64,000 nucleotides of DNA from Candidatus Syntrophocurvum alkaliphilum (GTDB taxonomy: Bacteria; Bacillota; Syntrophomonadia; Syntrophomonadales; Syntrophomonadaceae). The position numbers and the translations under genes were made by a program. Location of the stretch: positions 1,172,001 through 1,236,000 of the forward strand of contig NZ_CP046457.1 in assembly GCF_009734445.1 (NCBI RefSeq), read 5' to 3'. Below, piece after piece: positions 58,747 to 64,000 of this stretch. Within the stretch, counting starts at the first letter, position 1; the number at the start of each line of letters is the position of its first letter. Under the pieces are notes generated by a model that was not told where the DNA came from, searched no databases, and saw nothing but the letters and a program-made list of their open reading frames with translations.

Positions 58747-58763
58747 GGACAGAAGTATTACAA
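58747..58763. promoter_or_regulatory. recurrent 17-base locus motif, copy 6
   Basis: GGACAGAAGTATTACAA lies 34 bases upstream of the GGDEF gene. Confidence 0.45.
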
Positions 58764-58773
58764 TATAATAATT

Positions 58774-58814
58774 TGCGTAAAAAAACTACCTGTTGATATA
58801 TCAATAGGCAGTTT
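58774..58814 (-). terminator. terminator of the Can1-like operon
   Basis: AAACTACCTGTTGATA pairs with TATCAATAGGCAGTTT with G-T type mismatches, a 16-position stem. The minus strand continues with seven T residues, right after the gene ending at 58842. Confidence 0.8.
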
Positions 58815-58841
58815 ATAATAAATACTGTTTAAATTATAAAA

Positions 58842-61061
58842 TTATAATATAGCTTTTTTTAATATATTGTAATCATGCTTAATATCAGAATACTTAATTA
58901 ATTTAATCCTCATAGCAATTGCTGTTTCTTTGAGATCAGTAAAATTATTCTTAGGTTCATTGTAGTATACTAAGATTTTGTTTACAAAAGTACCACCTAA
59001 AAGGTCCCCATAAACTTCTAACTCTTCTAATGCATTTAGTTGCCAGTTCCCAATTTTACATGAAATAATTGTTAGGCGAGAATTACAGCTTAATACTACA
59101 TCTAGTTCATTATTGGGTGGATCTATATCAGATAAACTCCAATCAAAAGATAAACTTACCTTTATATCATCAACTTCAGGAAAGTCTTTAACAGTGAAGT
59201 ATGTATATAATTCAAGGGGAGTTCCCTCTTTTTTTAGTATGCTTTTGTAATTACTAAAACTATTTGTTTCTTCAAGTTCTGGTTTTTTATTATCTTTAAT
59301 TTCATATTTATTAACAATACCTAATTTTTTTAATCCTGATAACAGTTTATTATCGATTCTAGATAATAATTCGGGATTATTTATACGTGAGAATATTGCT
59401 CTCCAACTTTCAATATATTTAAAAACTAAGTCCACATATTCTCTTAATGTTTTTTCATGTTTTAATACTTCTGTTGTTTCTTCTGATTTTATTTTTACTC
59501 TACATAGCTTGATATAATCATCTATAATTAGTTTTGGTAATAAATCATTTCCATCTAGGAAATGTAAATCAGTTTGACCAGTGTTTAGAATTACTCCATT
59601 TTGTGTATCAACATATATAATATGAGAGTTCTTTTCTACCCCAGCTTGTAATACACCAAAAGACATAGGTTTAGTGCCAGTGGTTGCATTAATTATAGTA
59701 TTGTTATTACCATATTCATTTATGATTTCTTTGCTTATTTTATAACTAACTGTTGCATCAAATGAATCAGTTACCCGAATATAAATGTTTGTATTTGGTA
59801 ATTTATTTTTTATAGTATCGCTTAGGTTCTCCATTAGTTTTATAAAACGAAATTCTTCTGTAAATATAAAATAAATATTGCGGGGTTTAAATTTTAAAAC
59901 AGCTAAATAATTAGGTATTATTTGGTCACTTATTAGTAAAACCATACATTCTACACCTTGCCTCGAAGGTGTTTCAGGTAATAAAACTTTTTCTATTATT
60001 TTTTCAGGATATTTATTTACAATATTGGCTTTAAGTATATTAATTCCCATACGGCTAGCTCTTTTTTGAAATTTATCTTTTCTACTTATATCACTATCCA
60101 TCACTAGAGTTTTGTTAGTAAAGATACCAGCTATATTTCGGGCTTCATTTTCTATAGAATTTAAATATTCAGTTGTAGCTTTATAATCATTAGCATAGCG
60201 AATTATATTTAATTGAGAATTTGTACTTATATATAATTCAGAATAATTATTGATACCAATATCATCTATATTTTTGTGATTCATTAATTTATAAAAGGAG
60301 TATATTAATGATGGCATGTAAGGTTTAAAAAACCAATGCCTAACATCTTTATTAATAATACATTCAATATGATCAGAGTTTATGTTTAATTTGTTTGTTT
60401 TTATAAAGTTAACTTTACTAAGTAAAAATATAATTGATGTATATATTGAAGGAATAAGGAGTTCTGTTTTATTGTAATTATCTTCTTTATTAAAATATTT
60501 GCAAAAATCTTTCCATTTATCATTCATGTTTACAATGTCATTAATAATTTGCTCTAAATGTGGTCTTTTTTCTTTTAAGAAATTATTTAATGTTTCATCA
60601 TAAGCTTTTCCTCTAAGTCTAATAAAGTGATGGATACTTAGCTTTGGTAAATATCCATCTATATCACCTGTTCTCATATTTAAAAAACAGTTGTTATCTG
60701 TATTTACATAAATAATGTGGGCATCCATTTCAAAACCTGCTTGAAATGCTCCAAAAGACATGAGTTTTGTGCCACCAGTAACATTTATAATAGTTTTTTG
60801 GTTTTCATTTTTTAATATCTCCAAACAAGTATTATAACTAGAAGTTGGATCTAAAGTTTGTAGTTTTTTTTCGATAAATTTAACTTCATCGATTTCTTCA
60901 GAAATAGTAGTTTTTAGGTCATTTTTGAGTTTGATCATTCGTTCTTCTTTACTATGAATAAAATAGATAGTGTTTGGTCTATAGTGCATAACACTTAATA
61001 AATTAGGAATTGTTTGGTCACTGATTAATATAATCATTGATAAATATTTTTTACTTGTCAT
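58842..61061 (-). CDS. Can1-like dual-CARF nuclease effector
   Basis: The 739-residue protein is two copies of a CARF-nuclease unit, as in the monomeric cA4-activated nuclease Can1. CARF 1 (about 8-135) has MIILISDQTIPNLLSVMHYR and IINVTGGTKLMSFGAFQAG. A degenerate nuclease-like region ends with FTNKTLVMDSDI. CARF 2 (about 375-510) has MVLLISDQIIPNYLAVLKFK and IINATTGTKPMSFGVLQAG. The C-terminal nuclease has NELDVVLSCNSRLTIISCKI (Glu, Asp and Lys of a PD-(D/E)XK site) and FVNKILVYYNEP. In copy 1 the matching site is SELYISTNSQLNIIRYAN, so the Asp and Lys are lost. cOA binding should activate the intact nuclease. It is co-transcribed with the membrane SAVED/CARF-like gene. Confidence 0.8.
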   Translation of the reverse strand: MTSKKYLSMIILISDQTIPNLLSVMHYRPNTIYFIHSKEERMIKLKNDLKTTISEEIDEVKFIEKKLQTLDPTSSYNTCLEILKNENQKTIINVTGGTKLMSFGAFQAGFEMDAHIIYVNTDNNCFLNMRTGDIDGYLPKLSIHHFIRLRGKAYDETLNNFLKEKRPHLEQIINDIVNMNDKWKDFCKYFNKEDNYNKTELLIPSIYTSIIFLLSKVNFIKTNKLNINSDHIECIINKDVRHWFFKPYMPSLIYSFYKLMNHKNIDDIGINNYSELYISTNSQLNIIRYANDYKATTEYLNSIENEARNIAGIFTNKTLVMDSDISRKDKFQKRASRMGINILKANIVNKYPEKIIEKVLLPETPSRQGVECMVLLISDQIIPNYLAVLKFKPRNIYFIFTEEFRFIKLMENLSDTIKNKLPNTNIYIRVTDSFDATVSYKISKEIINEYGNNNTIINATTGTKPMSFGVLQAGVEKNSHIIYVDTQNGVILNTGQTDLHFLDGNDLLPKLIIDDYIKLCRVKIKSEETTEVLKHEKTLREYVDLVFKYIESWRAIFSRINNPELLSRIDNKLLSGLKKLGIVNKYEIKDNKKPELEETNSFSNYKSILKKEGTPLELYTYFTVKDFPEVDDIKVSLSFDWSLSDIDPPNNELDVVLSCNSRLTIISCKIGNWQLNALEELEVYGDLLGGTFVNKILVYYNEPKNNFTDLKETAIAMRIKLIKYSDIKHDYNILKKAIL

Positions 61062-61086
61062 AATAGTCTCCTATTAAATAATAGAT

Positions 61087-61620
61087 TTAATTTGGTCTTT
61101 GCATAGGTCCCCAACATTCATAACCTTTATTGGGAGTGTTTTGGTATATCAGAGTTGATGTCATATTACTAAGTTCTGCACCAATTACTGCTGCTAACAT
61201 TATAGGACCTGCCATAAACAAATGTATTTTATCTACACCTTTTTTTTGTATCTGGCTTTTTGATTTTCTAATATCCTTAACTATTTTATCAATATTACTA
61301 TTATTGATTTCATAATTATGGCTATAATATATAATCATGTCTTTTGGAATTGTACCGTTTCTTTTAAACTGTTCAAATTCAGGTTGATTAGCAATGTAAT
61401 TTTCTACTTGTGCTTGAATATCTTGATCTACTAAAGCATCTACTATTAAAAATACTGGTCTTTGTCCTGGCTCTCTCCTTATCCTTTCTAGCTCTTGTTT
61501 TCTTTTCTTAGTAACAGTTATTAGTAGCCATAAAGCATATAAAACTGGTATAAATGCAATGATGCTAGTAATTGAACCGATGTAAGAAACAATGTCTAAG
61601 TAGGGCATATAAACCTCCAT
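61087..61620 (-). CDS. membrane-anchored SAVED/CARF-like sensor (Cam1-like candidate)
   Basis: The 177-residue protein has one N-terminal membrane helix (about 10-36, SYIGSITSIIAFIPVLYALW). A cytosolic Rossmann-like domain follows with RPVFLIVDALVDQDIQAQVE, KDMIIYYSHNYEINNSNIDK and the C-terminal VDKIHLFMAGPIMLAAVIGA then TLIYQNTPNKGYECWG. The HLFxAGPxxLAxxIG and terminal LIYQN pattern resembles SAVED domains, which bind cyclic oligonucleotides. One membrane helix plus such a sensor is the plan of Cam1-type and other TM effectors, which open a pore or depolarise the membrane when cOA binds. It starts 25 bases upstream of the Can1-like gene. Function is inferred from architecture and context. 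Confidence 0.6.
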   Translation of the reverse strand: MEVYMPYLDIVSYIGSITSIIAFIPVLYALWLLITVTKKRKQELERIRREPGQRPVFLIVDALVDQDIQAQVENYIANQPEFEQFKRNGTIPKDMIIYYSHNYEINNSNIDKIVKDIRKSKSQIQKKGVDKIHLFMAGPIMLAAVIGAELSNMTSTLIYQNTPNKGYECWGPMQRPN

Positions 61621-61684
61621 TCGTTAGCTAAATGTTTTTAATATACAGAACCATGTTCAGCAACTCTATCATGTATGCTGTAGG

Positions 61685-62422
61685 CTACCTGGCAATAATA
61701 TCAGGAAGTTCCTTATATGGAGTTAAAGTAAACTCTTCTTCTAAACCTACTACTCTATGAATCATGGGTCCTGTTTGATTAGTTTCAAGACAACTAACGT
61801 TTTCTGTAAAACTAATCTCTATGTCTCTTTTATATACTTTATTTGGTTTTAATCCAAGATCGTTTTCTTTTTCAGGTTTTAAATAAATTATACCTTGAAC
61901 AGCATTTTGATTTTTTGCATTATTATAAACTAAATGAGTAACACTCACAAAAGATGCGTTACATATATTTAAATGTTCCTCATAGTATTCTTCAGCTACT
62001 TCTTTCCCGAAAAAGCACAACCTACCAGTTTCAATAAAATCTTCTGACATTAATTCATATGAAGAGCGGTAGTCACCGTCGCCTATATCACGACCAATTA
62101 CTGTATAACTTCTATGAATGCCATCGTCTTCCTGAAATGGATCATTATTAATATCTTTATACTTTGGGTAATCTTTAAACCTTTCATAGTCTTCTAAGGT
62201 AAAACCAGGCATAATTTCATCATTTTCTATAGCAAACAGTTTGCTTAAGCATTTATTTTTAAAATCCTCTGCTGTCAATGACTCTATAAAATCTATCTGG
62301 CTTTCATGACTGGTTTCATTTTCTTCTTTCTTCTGCCCATTATCAGAGCAAGAGCATCCTGACACCATGAATATTATTATTAATATCATGATTGATAAAA
62401 CGTTTAATTTATTATTTTTCAT
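61685..62422 (-). CDS. lipoprotein of unknown function
   Basis: The 245-residue protein starts at ATG 62422 after AAAGGGAG; a longer in-frame start lacks a site. A lipoprotein signal (MKNNKLNVLSIMILIIIFMV then SGCSC lipobox, Cys near 24) leads to a charged linker rich in E. A soluble domain follows, with PGFTLEDYERFKDYPKYKDI and VIGRDIGDGDYRSSYELMSE. The protein is exported and lipidated on the outer face of the membrane. I recognise no named domain. It lies upstream of the CARF operon but is not clearly part of it. Confidence 0.65.
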   Translation of the reverse strand: MKNNKLNVLSIMILIIIFMVSGCSCSDNGQKKEENETSHESQIDFIESLTAEDFKNKCLSKLFAIENDEIMPGFTLEDYERFKDYPKYKDINNDPFQEDDGIHRSYTVIGRDIGDGDYRSSYELMSEDFIETGRLCFFGKEVAEEYYEEHLNICNASFVSVTHLVYNNAKNQNAVQGIIYLKPEKENDLGLKPNKVYKRDIEISFTENVSCLETNQTGPMIHRVVGLEEEFTLTPYKELPDIIAR

Positions 62423-63003
62423 AAACATCTCCCTTTGTAAATTCAATTTTTACATATCCTTTAATGAGGAATTGAACTAAGTTAGATTCCTCTAATATGT
62501 CATTTGTATCAACCTTGGTAATAACTTGTTTTATGTCCCTTCCCTTTTAATGGCAGATTTTATATGTTTGCATATACTCATCTCCCTTAAAGTTTTTTTA
62601 TAAATTATAATCAAATATTAATCAGGATATATAATTTTTATCTTATATATCCAACTTAGCATAAGATAAGAAAACTTATTGCTATTTAAAGCCTAGGTTC
62701 TATTTCCCACCCCCTTATTTAAGAAAAAATTATAACTATGTTTATATAATAAAACCCAATTATTCTTTTAACTATGACAAATGTATTACAATAATATAAT
62801 TAATACTTCATTTAATTAATTAAATCTAATAATTAATTGTATACGCCATAATATGCCAATAACCTCTTAAAAATAGTAAATTCTTACTAATAAGTGGATA
62901 TTTTTTATTAAACATTGTAATAGATTTGTCCTAATAACCATTTATAAATTTGATATAATATGAAAAATTAGAAGATTTCAAAAAATGAGCTGGGTGACGC
63001 AAA
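62423..63003. other. intergenic region, nothing recognised
   Basis: About 580 A/T-rich bases separate the lipoprotein from the divergent cca gene. A few inverted A/T tracts are visible, but I see no gene, repeat or recognisable RNA. Confidence 0.6.
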
Positions 63004-64000
63004 ATGATTTATATACCAGATGAAATACACTTTATAATTAATAAGCTTAACAGTTTTGGAAACCATTGCTTTTTGGTAGGGGGTTGTGTAAGGGATTACC
63101 TACTTAACAAAAAGCCTAAGGATTTTGATATAGTTACTACTGCTACAATAGATGAAATTAAGCGGCTATTTACTAAGGTTATAAGTACTGGTGAAAAACA
63201 TGGTACTTTGACAGTTGTTAATGGCAACTATGCTTGTGAGGTTACTTCTATTAATAGTGGTGAAAGTAATTTGGATATTAATAAACTGTTAAAAAGTAAT
63301 TTATTAAAACGTGATTTTACTATAAATTCACTGGCTATGGATATTAATGGTGAGATTTATGATTTTTGTGATGGGAAAAATGATTTGTTTAATATAATTA
63401 TAAAGTTTAATTTTGACCCTGTAGATAGGATAAAAGAAGATCCCCTTAGAATGATGCGATTTGTTCGTTTTGGATGTGAATTAAATTTTAAGCAAGATGA
63501 GCAGAGTAAAGTAAGTATTTTTAAAAATGCACATTTAATTAATAATGTTTCAAGCGAAAGGATTCGGGATGAGCTTTCAAAAATTTTGCTCTCAGATTAT
63601 CCTGCTAATGGTGTTAAGCAATTATTTAGTTTAGAGCTTTTGCAATATGTTATACCAGAGTTAATAGACTCATATGGTTTCAACCAACATTCTCCCTATC
63701 ATGATAAGGATGTTTTTAGCCATACTTTAGAAGTATTAGAGCATAGTCCTAAAAAGTTAAATATTAGATTAGGTGCTCTTTTACATGATGTAGCTAAACC
63801 AGTTACTTTTAGTATTGATGAAAATAATATTGGTCATTTTTATAATCATCCAAAAGTTGGAGCACAAATGGCTGAAGATATACTTAGAAGTTTAAAATAT
63901 GATAATAAAACTATAAATAATGTAAGTATTTTAATTAAAGAACATATGCACAGAAATAGATTTTCAAGCCATGCTGAAGCTAAAAGATTTATAAATCGAG
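63004..64000 (+). CDS. cca: CCA tRNA nucleotidyltransferase, N-terminal part (runs off window)
   Basis: The frame is open from ATG 63004 to the window edge (332 codons). The head domain has CFLVGGCVRDYLLNKKPKDF followed by DIVTTATIDEIK (the D-x-D metal ligands) and LLKRDFTINSLAMDINGEIY. The neck has DPVDRIKEDPLRMMRFVRF. An HD domain follows with HDKDVFSHTLEVLEHSP and LGALLHDVAKPVTF. This is a class II CCA-adding enzyme or poly(A) polymerase-type protein of Firmicutes, which repairs or adds the tRNA 3' CCA end. It is a housekeeping gene marking the island's right side. Its first 62 bases are duplicated at 17338. Confidence 0.9.
   Translation, partial: MIYIPDEIHFIINKLNSFGNHCFLVGGCVRDYLLNKKPKDFDIVTTATIDEIKRLFTKVISTGEKHGTLTVVNGNYACEVTSINSGESNLDINKLLKSNLLKRDFTINSLAMDINGEIYDFCDGKNDLFNIIIKFNFDPVDRIKEDPLRMMRFVRFGCELNFKQDEQSKVSIFKNAHLINNVSSERIRDELSKILLSDYPANGVKQLFSLELLQYVIPELIDSYGFNQHSPYHDKDVFSHTLEVLEHSPKKLNIRLGALLHDVAKPVTFSIDENNIGHFYNHPKVGAQMAEDILRSLKYDNKTINNVSILIKEHMHRNRFSSHAEAKRFINR

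Overview
This is an AT-rich chromosomal window from a spore-forming, low-GC Firmicute, most likely an anaerobic member of the Clostridia. The evidence is strong GG-rich Shine-Dalgarno sites, frequent TTG and GTG starts, an S-layer-homology surface protein, a YheC/YheD-like coat protein fragment, sigma-H-like promoters and AddB-type recombination genes. I cannot name the genus from the sequence alone.

Layout. (1) 1-8.7 kb is mostly housekeeping or surface sequence: the 5' part of an AddB-like nuclease gene, a hydrolase relic, a structured leader before a 26-residue protein, a phosphodiester glycosidase with a membrane coiled-coil partner, a large SLH/FecR/Ig/LRR surface protein, and an orphan ParA with a small partner. 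(2) 8.9-28.3 kb is a defence-like island. It holds a UvrD helicase fused to a LexA-type peptidase, two HIT-hydrolase plus nuclease-helicase modules (and a relic of a third HIT copy), a GmrSD-type enzyme, a Upf1-like helicase-nuclease and an Mrr enzyme. A 3.04 kb transposon (22382-25421) with Tn7-like ends has split one helicase gene. A relic of the 5' end of cca lies at 17.3 kb, and the full cca starts at 63.0 kb. (3) 28.4-62.4 kb is a CRISPR super-locus with five arrays (43 repeats, 38 spacers) that share one 30-bp repeat and one leader. It carries a type III-D-like operon (Cas10, Csx10, four other RAMPs, a small subunit, a tandem CARF-HEPN protein) and a complete type I-B operon (cas6-cas8b-cas7-cas5-cas3-cas4-cas1-cas2). 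It also has two WYL regulators, Csx15, a TPR protein, a DUF697/DUF2314 pair, a GGDEF protein, and a second ancillary operon with a Can1-like dual-CARF nuclease and a membrane SAVED/CARF-like protein. (4) 62.4-64 kb holds a lipoprotein upstream region and the 5' part of cca.

How it fits together. All arrays are read on the minus strand from a leader on their right. One Cas6 probably makes crRNA for both effector complexes. The III-D complex has an intact GGDD cyclase motif, so it should make cyclic oligoadenylate. At least two effectors here are built as internal duplications (CARF-HEPN twice; CARF-nuclease twice, with the first nuclease degenerate). The cas genes appear to be wired to sigma-H-like promoters and to a 17-bp intergenic motif found six times. 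The cas2 gene carries an in-frame stop, so spacer acquisition may be impaired.

Most striking: the two single-chain tandem CARF effectors, the UvrD-LexA fusion, the repeated array cassettes with a conserved leader hairpin, and the duplicated HIT-helicase modules.
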